Counted from the stretch's first letter, positions 33,475-42,408 are shown. The stretch is 64,000 nucleotides of DNA from CAZUAQ01 sp964618455 (GCA_964618455.1 CAZUAQ010000023.1:1-64000), one strand, 5' to 3'. Numbers and translations: made by a program. The notes: generated from the letters alone by a model not told the origin.

Positions 33475-34545
33475 ATGGCGGAATCGCTCCAGGATGCATT
33501 GAAACAGGCCTACGCCGAGGCGGAAGAGGTGCTCGCCTCCGCCACATCCGTCGATGCGCTGAAGCAGGGTGAAAGTCGACTCACCGGCAAAAAAGGGACG
33601 CTCGGCGGCCTGCTGGGCACGATCGGCAAACTCCCCCCAGCCGAGCGCGGCCAGGCGGGTAAACTCATCAATACCGCCAAGAAGGAAATCGCCGAGCGCT
33701 TCGCCGAAGCGCGGGCCCGGCTTGAAGCCTCTGCCGATCAGAAGAGCAGCGCCGGGACTCAGACGTTCGACCCGACGCTGCCCGGACCGGTCGAGCCGCG
33801 CGGCAGCGTGCACCCGGTCACGGCGGTGCAGTGGGAGGTCGAAGAGATTCTCGGCCGGCTCGGATTCGTCCCCGTGGGCGGGCCGGAGATGGAAACGGAC
33901 TATTACAACTTCGAAGCCCTCAACATCCCCGCCATGCATCCGGCGCGGGACATGCAGGACACCTTCTGGCTGGACAACGGCTGGTTGCTGCGGACACACA
34001 CGTCGCCCTGCCAGGTGCGGGCAATGGAGAAGCTCGGCCCCCCGCTGCGCATCATCGCGCCGGGCCGCGTCTTTCGTTACGAGACCGAGGACGCCTCCCA
34101 CGCGACCACTTTCCACCAGCTTGAAGGGCTTATGATCGACAAATCGATCTCCATCGCGAACCTGATCGCGGTGATGAAGCTGATCCTGACGGAGATCTTT
34201 CGTCGCGAGGTGAAGGTGCGCCTCCGGCCGGGATACTTCCCGTTCGTGGAGCCAGGTTTCGAACTGGACATGAGCTGCGCCATCTGTGGCGGAAGCGGAT
34301 GCGCCACGTGCAAGAAGAGCGGCTGGGTCGAGATTCTGCCGTGCGGCATGGTGCATCCGAACGTGCTGAAGTTCGGCGGGATCGATCCTCACGAATATAC
34401 CGGTTTTGCATTCGGCATGGGGCTGACGCGCCTGGCGATGATGAAGTACGGCGTGCCTGACATTCGCGGGCTCAACAGCGGTGATCTCCGGGCGCTGATT
34501 CGCCCCGAGCAGCGCCGGGGCGTTGCGATCGTGGAGAAGGAATAG
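33475..34545 (+). CDS. pheS: Phenylalanyl-tRNA synthetase alpha subunit
   Basis: The protein is 356 aa from ATG 33475 (GAGG seven bases upstream; an ATG codon directly before it is less well spaced). It charges tRNA-Phe as an alpha2-beta2 enzyme. The N-terminal coiled coil covers ~1-90. Class II motif 2 is RVFRYETEDASHATTFHQLEG, and motif 3 is GFAFGMGLTRLAMM. FNIPAMHPARDMQDTF is the conserved segment before motif 2. A Cys-rich insertion (CAICGGSGCATCKKSGWVE, ~264-282) could bind zinc; such an insert is known in some bacterial PheS. pheT follows 79 bases downstream. Confidence 0.96.
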   Translation: MAESLQDALKQAYAEAEEVLASATSVDALKQGESRLTGKKGTLGGLLGTIGKLPPAERGQAGKLINTAKKEIAERFAEARARLEASADQKSSAGTQTFDPTLPGPVEPRGSVHPVTAVQWEVEEILGRLGFVPVGGPEMETDYYNFEALNIPAMHPARDMQDTFWLDNGWLLRTHTSPCQVRAMEKLGPPLRIIAPGRVFRYETEDASHATTFHQLEGLMIDKSISIANLIAVMKLILTEIFRREVKVRLRPGYFPFVEPGFELDMSCAICGGSGCATCKKSGWVEILPCGMVHPNVLKFGGIDPHEYTGFAFGMGLTRLAMMKYGVPDIRGLNSGDLRALIRPEQRRGVAIVEKE

Positions 34546-34549
34546 AGAA

Positions 34550-34619
34550 TCGTAGGCAGTGGATAGTGGTGAGTTGTGCGTGAAGAGTAAATCGTTGTCG
34601 GTGAGCAGTCGTTGGTAGT
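34550..34619. repeat. Degenerate heptad repeat between pheS and pheT
   Basis: Read on the minus strand, ten consecutive 7-base units each carry AC at positions 4-5 (ACTACCA, ACGACTG, CTCACCG, ACAACGA, TTTACTC, TTCACGC, ACAACTC, ACCACTA, TCCACTG, CCTACGA). Position 2 is always a pyrimidine. The repeat fills the pheS-pheT spacer almost completely and leaves no Shine-Dalgarno sequence before pheT. Confidence 0.75.
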
Positions 34620-34624
34620 CGTCG

Positions 34625-37024
34625 ATGTTGATTTCATTGAACTGGGTGCGTGACTTCGTGGATCTTCCGCGGGACCTGGATCCTGAGGAGGTGGCGGAGC
34701 AGTTTACGGTGACCACGGCCGAGGTCGAGGGCATCACGCATGTACGCTGCGCGGCGAGCGGGCTTGTGGCGGCGGAGATCCTCGCGGCGGAGCCCGTTCC
34801 GGACGCGGAAAACCTGACCGCCATTCGCGTTCGCGCGGGAAGCGATGAGTACGATTCCGTCACACAGGCGAAAGTTCTCCAGGTCGGCGACAAGGTCATT
34901 TATGCCCCCCCGGGCGGCACGCTGCCCGACATCGGCGAGATCACCCGTCGCGAGGTCGCCGGCCGCCCCAGCGCGGGCATGGTCGTGCCGGGCGATGCCC
35001 TCGGCATGGCGAGCGTCGGCCAGCAGGCGGTCTGGCTTCCGCCGACGACCGAGCCCGGTTCGCCGATCGACATGAGCCTCTTTGACGACTGGATCATCGA
35101 GGTCGACAACAAGTCCATCACGCACCGGCCCGATCTCTGGGGCCACTACGGCATCGCCCGCGAGTTCGCCGCGTTCTACGGCAAGCCGCTCGCACCTTAC
35201 AAGGTCGTTCCGCTCGAGGAGTTGCAGAGCGCCGACCTGCCGGAAGTCCCCATCACCATCGATGCGCCGGAGGCGTGCCCGCGTTACAGCGCGCTGCGCT
35301 TCACGGGCGTCAAGCCCCAGCCGGCGCCGCTCTGGATGCAGGCGCGGCTCGCGCTGGTCGGCCTGCGACCGATCGACATCCTGGTGGATCTGACCAACTA
35401 CATCATGCTCGAACTCAGCCAGCCGATGCACGCCTTCGACGCGAAGGGGCTGGAGCGAATCGAGGTAGCTGCCGCAAAGCCGGGCGAAAGGTTCACCACG
35501 CTCGATGGTATCGAACGCACCATGCCCGAGGGTGCGCTGATGATCCAGTCAAATCGCCAATCGGTCGCGCTGGCGGGGATCATGGGCGGTATGGATACGG
35601 AGGTTTCCGAGGCGACGACCGATCTGCTGCTGGAATCGGCGAATTTCGAGCCGTCCGTGATTCGCAAGTGCGCGGCCACGCTCGGCCATCGCACCGATGC
35701 CAGTGCCCGCTTCGAGAAATCACTCGACCCCGGCAATACGGTGCTGGCCATCCAGCGCTTCGTCGAGCTGGCTCGTCCCGAGCTGCCGGAGATGACATTG
35801 ACCAGCCGTCTCTCGGACGCGTTTCCCCAGCCGCCGGAGGAGACGCGCGTGTCGGTCGATCCGGTCTTCGTCAGCAAGTACATGGGACGCGAGGTCGGCA
35901 GCGAGGAGATCATCAACATCCTGACGCCGCTCGGTTTCGAGGTCACCCCTTCCGAGGCGAAACTCGATATCGGCGTACCGTCGTGGCGGGCGACGAAGGA
36001 TATCGCCATCGAAGCGGACATCATCGAAGAGGTCGCTCGTTTCATCGGCTACGGTTCGATCGACCCGGTGCTGCCGACGGTCACCGTGCGTGACATCGAG
36101 CCCAACGCCGTTGAAGAGCTTGAACGCAGGACGCTTCGCCTCTTGTGCGGCGGAATGGGCTACGCCGAGTTGCACCGCACCATCTGGTTCGACGGCGATC
36201 TGCTGAAGACGCTCAAGTGGGAGCCCGGCAAAACGATCAATCTGCGTAACCCCGCCGCCGCCGGGCATGAGCGTTTACGAACGACGCTGATCCCGGGCAT
36301 GCTGGCCGCCATCGAACGCAACCGGCATCATGCCGATCGATTCGATCTCCTCGAGATCGGAAGCGCGTTCTTCCCCGGTGGAAACGAACCGCGTGAACAG
36401 CGACACCTGGTGATGGCGGTAGTCGCGCCGGGACGCAAAGCGGCGCATGAAGACGCACTCTACGCGCGACTGAAGACGGATCTGGAGACATGGGCGTTCC
36501 AGATTCTCGGCGCTCGCCTGCGATACGGTGTCGCCGAGGCGGCCGCGCCCTGGGAACACCCGGACAAGAGCGCGCGCGTGCATCTCGACAATCGGGAGAT
36601 CGGACGCATCACCGCCGTGCCCGCCGCCTGCAAACGCGCGCTGGACGATCACCTGGCGGCATGGTCCATCGCCCTGGCGGAACTGGACATCTCCGATCTC
36701 GGCGAGCGAACGGCGGAAACGAAAAAACTCGTGCCGATTCCGACCTATCCGGCGATTGATGTGGACTTCTCCGTGCTGGTCGATTCGGACCGGCGTTACG
36801 CGGAGATCGAAAAAACACTCGCCGCGTACGATCATCCGTTGCTGCGACGGCTCGCGTTCGTGGACAGCTACGAAGGCGGATCCGTCCCGACCGGCAAGCG
36901 GAGCTTCATGTTCCGCTCGACCATCGCCGACGCGACGCGTACGCTCACCGAGGAGGACATCCAGAACTTCCGCACCGACTTCATCCGCACGCTGGAAGAA
37001 AACGGGCTACAATTGCGTACATGA
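34625..37024 (+). CDS. pheT: Phenylalanyl-tRNA synthetase beta subunit
   Basis: The protein is 799 aa, normal for bacterial PheT. The N-terminus MLISLNWVRDFVDLP is typical. An EMAP/tRNA-binding domain (~40-150) includes KVLQVGDKVIYAPPGGTLP and RREVAGRPSAGMVVPGD. The B3/B4 editing domain carries DNKSITHRPDLWGHYGIARE and DLTNYIMLELSQPMHAFD. B5 is around 400-470, the catalytic-like core follows, and the anticodon-binding FDX-ACB domain closes the protein (YPAIDVDFSVLVDSDRRYAE; EGGSVPTGKRSFMF). No ribosome site precedes the ATG. It overlaps the next gene by four bases. Confidence 0.96.
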   Translation: MLISLNWVRDFVDLPRDLDPEEVAEQFTVTTAEVEGITHVRCAASGLVAAEILAAEPVPDAENLTAIRVRAGSDEYDSVTQAKVLQVGDKVIYAPPGGTLPDIGEITRREVAGRPSAGMVVPGDALGMASVGQQAVWLPPTTEPGSPIDMSLFDDWIIEVDNKSITHRPDLWGHYGIAREFAAFYGKPLAPYKVVPLEELQSADLPEVPITIDAPEACPRYSALRFTGVKPQPAPLWMQARLALVGLRPIDILVDLTNYIMLELSQPMHAFDAKGLERIEVAAAKPGERFTTLDGIERTMPEGALMIQSNRQSVALAGIMGGMDTEVSEATTDLLLESANFEPSVIRKCAATLGHRTDASARFEKSLDPGNTVLAIQRFVELARPELPEMTLTSRLSDAFPQPPEETRVSVDPVFVSKYMGREVGSEEIINILTPLGFEVTPSEAKLDIGVPSWRATKDIAIEADIIEEVARFIGYGSIDPVLPTVTVRDIEPNAVEELERRTLRLLCGGMGYAELHRTIWFDGDLLKTLKWEPGKTINLRNPAAAGHERLRTTLIPGMLAAIERNRHHADRFDLLEIGSAFFPGGNEPREQRHLVMAVVAPGRKAAHEDALYARLKTDLETWAFQILGARLRYGVAEAAAPWEHPDKSARVHLDNREIGRITAVPAACKRALDDHLAAWSIALAELDISDLGERTAETKKLVPIPTYPAIDVDFSVLVDSDRRYAEIEKTLAAYDHPLLRRLAFVDSYEGGSVPTGKRSFMFRSTIADATRTLTEEDIQNFRTDFIRTLEENGLQLRT

Positions 37025-38655
37025 GCATGCACCCTTCTTTTCTGTCGCATCGAATCTCCTGGGCGGCCTTCGCCCTCGTCTTGAGCAGCGGCATCGGACT
37101 TGACGCCCAGCAGAATAAGCTCCCCGCGCGGATTGAAACCGACACGACCTGGTCGGGCTCGATCGAGATCACGCGTGACGTGACCGTCTCCGGCGCAACG
37201 CTGACCGTCGAAGCCGGCACGACCATCCGTTTCGTGCGCGGCACGTCGCTCCTGGCACCGCGCCTGCGGCTCGAAACGCCGGTGGATCGCCCCCTGGCCC
37301 TGCCCTGTTCACATCTGCGCTTCGAGGGTACCGCCGATGCGCCCATCCTGGTGGAAACGCCGGAAGGTCAACCGCCCGGCGCCATCATTGCGCCCCCCTC
37401 GGCGTGTGGCTCGATTTACGCACGGCACGTGACGTTTCGGCGGCTCGGTGACGAGATGCTTCCCTCTCCCGCCAAGCCTCAACCGGCCCTGGCGATGCGC
37501 TTCAGCCGCGATGCGGACGATCTCTGGCTGAGCCATTGTACGTTCGAGCAGTGCGGCCCGGTCTGGGCGGAACTCTACGGTGAGCACGCCTCGGCGGAGA
37601 TTGCTCACTGCCGGTTCGAGAACACGCGCGGCCCGGTGTCACTCTTGCTGGCCGGGCGCGGCAAGGGCGTCAAAATCGTATCGCAGTGTTACGCTGACGC
37701 CGCCCTGCGATTCGAGTGCCCGCAGACCCGTGTCGCCCGGAATGTGCTTGTCGGACCGCACGCGCAGATCGACGTCTCCTCGACGAACGCTCATGCCGTC
37801 TCGATTGAAGAGAACGTCGTGCACTGCACGGAACCGCGCGACCTCGGCCGCTCGACCATCCGTTGCAAGACGCCACGCGCGCGACTGCTGCGAAACGTAC
37901 TCATCGGCGGAACCTATGTTGTGGTGGCGGCACCGCGCGTGGTGAAAGAGAACGTACTGATCGGCGTGGATGATCTCGAGGTGATGGCCCCGACGGCGGA
38001 TTCGAAACTCGAGCGGCTCAACACGAGTTCGACGACCCACTACCTGATTGCCGAGTTGCCGGAAAACGCCGAGGTCACGGACAACCTTTTCCTCGGTCCC
38101 TGCTACGCCGCCATCACGACCGGTCCGCCGGCTTCGAACATGACCATCGCTCATAATCTCTTTGACGGGATGTTCCAGGCCAGGCGTGCGATTCAAGGGC
38201 TCACGCCGCTGGCGCCCTCGTCGTACCGACCGCTGACGGCGACCTCGATCGCCGAGGCGGCTGACCCGGCACCGCTCAATGCGACCGTCTCGAACAATCT
38301 CGTGCTCCGGTACACTTCCGCCGGTATCGAGAATCGCGACATTCCACGCGACGCATTTCGAACGATCACCCACAACGTCTTTGCCGAGGTGAACGATGCC
38401 CCCCTCGTCGCGAATTCAGGTGACTCGATACCGCTTCCCGCCACCAACCGGCACGAACCCCAGGCGGCCGCCCTCGGCTTCGCGCAGCCCCTGCCTTCCG
38501 AGATCGAGATCCCTTCGGCCACGTGGTTGAAGTCGCAGGAAGCCCCCGCCGAGACGCTACGCCGGCGATGGCGAGCCATATACGCCCTGCAGGCCGATTC
38601 GCCCCTGCAGGGATCGCAGACGTACGGGCCGCGCGGTAGCAGCGAATCCGAATGA
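37021..38655 (+). CDS. Exported right-handed beta-helix protein
   Basis: The protein is 544 aa. Its ATG overlaps the pheT stop (ATGA), so it is translationally coupled to pheT. A signal peptide (ISWAAFALVLSSGIGLDAQ) precedes a long parallel beta-helix: VTVSGATLTVEAGTTIRF opens it, and repeating turns such as HCTFEQCG, HCRFENTRG, VARNVLVGP, LLRNVLIGG and DNLFLGP follow to ~460. The C-terminal ~70 residues are not repeated. Beta-helix proteins bind or cleave polysaccharide; no catalytic set is evident. Coupling to pheT has no obvious functional logic. Confidence 0.8.
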   Translation: MSMHPSFLSHRISWAAFALVLSSGIGLDAQQNKLPARIETDTTWSGSIEITRDVTVSGATLTVEAGTTIRFVRGTSLLAPRLRLETPVDRPLALPCSHLRFEGTADAPILVETPEGQPPGAIIAPPSACGSIYARHVTFRRLGDEMLPSPAKPQPALAMRFSRDADDLWLSHCTFEQCGPVWAELYGEHASAEIAHCRFENTRGPVSLLLAGRGKGVKIVSQCYADAALRFECPQTRVARNVLVGPHAQIDVSSTNAHAVSIEENVVHCTEPRDLGRSTIRCKTPRARLLRNVLIGGTYVVVAAPRVVKENVLIGVDDLEVMAPTADSKLERLNTSSTTHYLIAELPENAEVTDNLFLGPCYAAITTGPPASNMTIAHNLFDGMFQARRAIQGLTPLAPSSYRPLTATSIAEAADPAPLNATVSNNLVLRYTSAGIENRDIPRDAFRTITHNVFAEVNDAPLVANSGDSIPLPATNRHEPQAAALGFAQPLPSEIEIPSATWLKSQEAPAETLRRRWRAIYALQADSPLQGSQTYGPRGSSESE

Positions 38656-38679
38656 CTTCCCAACTCGATTGACTTTCAA

Positions 38680-38707
38680 TCCTTCGCCATTCGAGATTCG
38701 GATTTCG
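38680..38707. repeat. Phased TTCG heptad repeat
   Basis: Four consecutive 7-base units end in TTCG: TCCTTCG, CCATTCG, AGATTCG and GATTTCG; a fifth, degenerate unit follows. They lie in the convergent spacer before the sugar isomerase gene. Confidence 0.65.
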
Positions 38708-38716
38708 GGCTTTCCA

Positions 38717-39505
38717 CTACCGCATGATCGATTCCAGGTAGGCCTTGGCCCGCGCGATTTCCTCCCGGGGATGCAGTGCATCCGTTCGGCGGATCATCGG
38801 GCCTTGGCGGTAACCGGCTTGATCGAGATTGGCGAAGAGTTCGGCGAAATCAACCTGCCCCTGGCCGATGGCGGCCTCGCGCCCGCTGCGCTGCCCCAGC
38901 CCCGCCACGGCGTCACGCGCCCGCGCGATGAGAATCCGATCCGCGAACGTCTCCACGCTGTCCATCGGGTCGATCCCGTCGATCAGCAGCGACGCCGGAT
39001 CGTAACAGACGCCCACCGTCGGGCTGTCGATCTCCTTCAGCAGGCTTCGCAACACGACCGGCTCGGCGCCGCCGGTCTCAAACGCCAGGCCGATGCCTGT
39101 GCGATCGGACGCCTCGGCCAGCATGGAAAGCGCTTCCCGCAGGTAGCCCTGCCTGAGCGCGTCTTCCGTGACCAGTCCGAGGTGGCTGGTCACGATCGGC
39201 ACGTGAAGTTCCGCCGCCAGCTCCATCGCCGAGCGCGTCTTGTCGAGCCCTCGCTCGAGATGCGACGCATCGGTCAGCCGCCCACCGCCGAGATCCGCCC
39301 CGAGCGCTTCGAGGCTCAGGCCAAGGCCACGCACGTAGTGGGCCAGGTGCCTTCGCCCGGATCGCGAAAGCTGCGCCGGGTCCACCTCCGTGCCGACCAC
39401 GGGCAGTTCCACGCGACGGAACTGCAGTTGCGACGCCGACTGCAGCGCCTGCTTGACCGGCTGACCGAATCCGTCCACCACCACGCCGACGTCGGGTCGA
39501 TTCAT
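38717..39505 (-). CDS. Sugar phosphate isomerase/epimerase family protein (TIM barrel)
   Basis: The protein is 262 aa. It resembles the xylose-isomerase-like TIM-barrel family: VGVVVDGFGQPVKQALQSA at the start, FRRVELPVVG, IVTSHLGLVTED, IGLAFETGGAEP with the metal-binding Glu, TVGVCYDPASLLIDG with Asp, and ILIARARDAV and AIGQGQVDFAELFANL near the end. Family members isomerise or epimerise sugars or polyols using a divalent metal. It is encoded 16 bases after a Gfo/Idh/MocA dehydrogenase, the common pairing in sugar or inositol catabolism. The substrate is not predictable. Confidence 0.85.
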   Translation of the reverse strand: MNRPDVGVVVDGFGQPVKQALQSASQLQFRRVELPVVGTEVDPAQLSRSGRRHLAHYVRGLGLSLEALGADLGGGRLTDASHLERGLDKTRSAMELAAELHVPIVTSHLGLVTEDALRQGYLREALSMLAEASDRTGIGLAFETGGAEPVVLRSLLKEIDSPTVGVCYDPASLLIDGIDPMDSVETFADRILIARARDAVAGLGQRSGREAAIGQGQVDFAELFANLDQAGYRQGPMIRRTDALHPREEIARAKAYLESIMR

Positions 39506-39521
39506 ACCGCCTGAACTCCGA

Positions 39522-40616
39522 TCACTTCTTGCGCCGCGCGGGGCGGCCGCGATGCTGCACGGTCACCGGTTGACCGGTCTCCACACTTTCGTACACCGCG
39601 TCCATCAATTCGGCCAACAGGAGGCCGTATCTTGGCGGACAGCGCAACTCGTCATGGCCCAGGATCGCCTGCACGAAGTTCTCATCCACGTGCGAATCCG
39701 GGTAGGGCATGTACGGGTACTTCACGCGCTCGCGTTTCGCATTATAGTGCTCGAGCATGCCACCCCAGATGCTCGTCTTGATCGCCCCCTTCGTGCCGTA
39801 AAGCGAGATGCCCGATTCGGTCGGCAGGCAGGAATCGCCCATGCACGCGATGCTTCCCAGGACGCCGTTGGCAAACCGAATCGAGACCGTGGCATTGATG
39901 TCCACCTTCGCCCCGCGGTAATCCATCATCGCAAAGACACGCTCGACCGGATTATCCACCAGCCACATCATGGCATTGAGCATGTGGGCACCGCTGTCGT
40001 ACAGTTCCCCGCCGCCGCTGAGCTCCGGATCCTGACGCCACGTGCCCTTGGAGAGTTCCAACCAGTTCTGCGCCACATGGGCCTGGACCATCTGGATCTC
40101 GCCGAGATCGCCGCGCTGAAGCAGGTTCCGGATGTACGCATATTCGCGCGAGGCAGGCGCCTGAAACGCGATTCCGAGCTGACACCCACTTTCCTCCGAC
40201 AGGCAAATCAACGCGCGGGCCTGTTCGGCATCGGTGACCATCGGCTTCTCGCACAGCACATGAATCCCTTTTTCCAGTGCCGCCCGCGCCTGCGTGTAGT
40301 GCAGCGTGTGGGGAGTCACCAGCACCACGCCGTCGAGCTTCTCGGCGCGCAGCATCCGGGCATAGTCAGTGTAGGTCTTCGGGCGGGGAGTCTGGGCGGA
40401 GAAGAATTCCTTGATGTAATCCTGCGTCCGCGACTTGACCACGTCGCACAGGGCGGTCACGCGGACTTCCTTCAGCGAGGCGAGCTTGCCCGCGTGATAG
40501 CGTCCCATGCCACCGCAACCGACGATCGCGATGTTCAGCGGGCGACGGCGGGAGCCTGTCTTTCGGGAGGTCCGCGAGGAGGTCTTCGACACGCGTGAGG
40601 ATCGCTTTCCGGCCAC
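39522..40616 (-). CDS. Gfo/Idh/MocA family oxidoreductase, cytoplasmic
   Basis: The protein is 364 aa from GTG 40616, with AAAGGA five bases upstream. A basic Ser/Arg/Lys-rich leader of ~25 residues precedes the Rossmann fold (LNIAIVGCGGMGRYHAGKL), the EKP motif CEKPMVTDAEQA at ~125, and the C-terminal domain with GGELYDSGAHMLNAMMWLV (the His of the family). No Tat or Sec signal is evident; the Arg-rich leader is unusual. It should oxidise or reduce a sugar with NAD(P). It is co-transcribed with the isomerase gene that follows. Confidence 0.88.
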   Translation of the reverse strand: MAGKRSSRVSKTSSRTSRKTGSRRRPLNIAIVGCGGMGRYHAGKLASLKEVRVTALCDVVKSRTQDYIKEFFSAQTPRPKTYTDYARMLRAEKLDGVVLVTPHTLHYTQARAALEKGIHVLCEKPMVTDAEQARALICLSEESGCQLGIAFQAPASREYAYIRNLLQRGDLGEIQMVQAHVAQNWLELSKGTWRQDPELSGGGELYDSGAHMLNAMMWLVDNPVERVFAMMDYRGAKVDINATVSIRFANGVLGSIACMGDSCLPTESGISLYGTKGAIKTSIWGGMLEHYNAKRERVKYPYMPYPDSHVDENFVQAILGHDELRCPPRYGLLLAELMDAVYESVETGQPVTVQHRGRPARRKK

Positions 40617-40669
40617 GTTGCGTCCTTTCCGTCAACGGCGCCAGATCACGACCCTCCGAGGGGTGCGTT

Positions 40670-41284
40670 CTACGTTCCCGATTGCTTCTGGCGCATCAGT
40701 GACATCTGAAGATAAAAGCCGGTCACCGTCACCGCAAGCACCAGGAACGGAACGAACAAGGGAGTCTGCACCAGCAGTCGACGCATGTGATTCCATGCAT
40801 TGCCGCTATGGCCGGCGAACACGACCAGTCCGCTGAGCCCGAGGATCGCACCCTCCAGGCTGGTCACCCAGGCCAGCGATTCGTCATGCATGATGGAAGT
40901 CAGCGATACGGCGACCGTACAGGCGATCCCGGCCAGAATGAGGACGAGTTCGTACCGAAGTTCGAAGGGGGAGAGAAAGGCGATGACCGCCAGCCCGGCC
41001 CATGATCCGCAGAGCACCGCCAACGCCATGCGGTAGTAATAGAGTCCAATCACCGCCAAGGCGGTGGCGAGACCGAAGCTGGAGAGCCAGCGCGTCATGT
41101 CGTGAAGCGGTAGAAGTCCGCCGATGACGAAGCCGACCACGCCGAGGCTGATGCCCAGCAGGGGCTTGAACATCTGCGACCCCAGAATCATAAAGACCAG
41201 GCCCGCGCCCAGCAGGAAGAGACCCAGAAACGCTTCCTGGTTGGACAGTTCGTCCAGCAGTGCAGCAATGTCAAATCGGACCAT
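40670..41284 (-). CDS. Multi-pass membrane protein, TMEM198/DUF4203-like
   Basis: The protein is 204 aa; GAGGA lies nine bases before the ATG. Six or seven hydrophobic helices fill most of the length (for example FLGLFLLGAGLVFMILGSQM, LLGISLGVVGFVIGGLLPL, LVLILAGIACTVAVSLTSI and FVPFLVLAVTVTGFYLQMSL). The Gly-rich second helix and spacing resemble the TMEM198/DUF4203 type. It follows another Gly-rich membrane protein on the same strand, and the two may be distant paralogues or partners. Function unknown. Confidence 0.65.
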   Translation of the reverse strand: MVRFDIAALLDELSNQEAFLGLFLLGAGLVFMILGSQMFKPLLGISLGVVGFVIGGLLPLHDMTRWLSSFGLATALAVIGLYYYRMALAVLCGSWAGLAVIAFLSPFELRYELVLILAGIACTVAVSLTSIMHDESLAWVTSLEGAILGLSGLVVFAGHSGNAWNHMRRLLVQTPLFVPFLVLAVTVTGFYLQMSLMRQKQSGT

Positions 41285-41403
41285 ACGTGGGGTCCTCGAT
41301 TCCAGAGACCATGTGACGGCGCGCCCCTCGCCGGAGGGACGGATTCCCTTCCTATATCGTCAAACGGGGCTTGAGCTTTGGTTGGAACCGTGAAATGGTC
41401 GAC

Positions 41404-42240
41404 TCAGGACTCGGCCGGGGCGGCGGGTGGCGCGGCTATCGGACGACGCATCCGCATCTGGACGGCGATCGCCACGACCATCATCAGCATCAATCCGGCG
41501 AGCACCCAGCCGCTTTCGCGACGCGTCCACTCCCAGGCGGCGGGCCAATGGTTGTAAACCATGTATCCCCCTCCCCCCGCCAGCAGTATCACGCCGAGAA
41601 TCGAGGTCAGTACGATGGTGGTGTGACGCGGCGCGACTACGCCCACGGCCATGCCCCCCAGCCAGGCCAGGGCGATCATCCCCGCCAATCGCATGGCCAC
41701 GCCTTCGTGGCGATTCCAGAGGAAGGACTTCAGATCGTTGAGCAACGTCACCAGGGTGCGATCATCGCTCTGGGCCTCCTCTTTTTTCTGCAGCACGTTC
41801 GAATATTCCCCCACGGTGTCATCCGTTTCCTGCTCGGCGAAGGCGGCAAGATCTTCCTTCAACGTCGGCAACATCCTCGGCCCGGCCACGGCAGCGACCA
41901 ATGCCATTGCCAGCAGCCCGGTGGTCACGCCTACCCACCAGCGAAAGAGAAAATGGCCCAGCAGGCCCAGCACCGCGCCACCGACCACCAGACCGAAGAG
42001 CGAATCCACCTGGAAACGATCCGCCACGTAGATGCCGAGATACCCCCCTGAGATCATGAAGAGCCCGACGAAGATGAATCGAAGCAGCTTGGCCCCCACG
42101 AACGCCAGTACCGCGCCGGACCCCAGGCTGATCCATGCCGTGGTGCTTGATGCGATCCAAGGCTCTTTGTCCGGGAGATGGTGTTTGAACACCTCCGTCA
42201 CCTTGGTGAACACATCCGCAATCGCTTGAAAATCGATCAT
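41404..42240 (-). CDS. Multi-pass membrane protein with central charged loop
   Basis: The protein is 278 aa; GAGAGGCAGGGC precedes the ATG. Helices include WISLGSGAVLAFVGAKLL, FIFVGLFMISGGYLGIYVA, LFGLVVGGAVLGLLGHFLF, WWVGVTTGLLAMALVAAVAG, LAGMIALAWLGGMAVGVVA, and two near the C-terminus. A charged loop of ~50 residues (~125-170) is predicted to be soluble. The Gly-rich helices resemble those of the next gene's product. It is the first gene after the ftsQ-like gene at the end of the dcw cluster, where ftsA and ftsZ would be expected. Function unknown. Confidence 0.65.
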   Translation of the reverse strand: MIDFQAIADVFTKVTEVFKHHLPDKEPWIASSTTAWISLGSGAVLAFVGAKLLRFIFVGLFMISGGYLGIYVADRFQVDSLFGLVVGGAVLGLLGHFLFRWWVGVTTGLLAMALVAAVAGPRMLPTLKEDLAAFAEQETDDTVGEYSNVLQKKEEAQSDDRTLVTLLNDLKSFLWNRHEGVAMRLAGMIALAWLGGMAVGVVAPRHTTIVLTSILGVILLAGGGGYMVYNHWPAAWEWTRRESGWVLAGLMLMMVVAIAVQMRMRRPIAAPPAAPAES

Positions 42241-42293
42241 GCCCTGCCTCTCGTCACCGGTCGCGCCGGCGATACAATTCTATGCAGCTTCTG

Positions 42294-42394
42294 TCCTCAC
42301 GGGTGCCCAATTCTCACGGGTGCTCTGTATTCACGGGCGTCCATTTATCATAGGTGCCGGTCATCCTAGGCGCCCGGTTCTCACAAGTGCCCAG
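42294..42394. repeat. Six-unit degenerate 17-bp tandem repeat
   Basis: Units are TCCTCACGGGTGCCCAA, TTCTCACGGGTGCTCTG, TATTCACGGGCGTCCAT, TTATCATAGGTGCCGGT, CATCCTAGGCGCCCGG (16 bases) and TTCTCACAAGTGCCCAG. The core TCACGGGTGCCC is best kept in the first two. The array fills the spacer between the ftsQ-like gene and the next membrane-protein gene. There are no spacers between units, so it is not a CRISPR. Confidence 0.75.
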
Positions 42395-42408
42395 TCTCTT
42401 CCCGCGCT

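Noticed and set aside
42294..42394. CRISPR array
   Set aside because: The 17-bp units are directly adjacent with no spacers, the repeats are too degenerate, and no cas genes are present.
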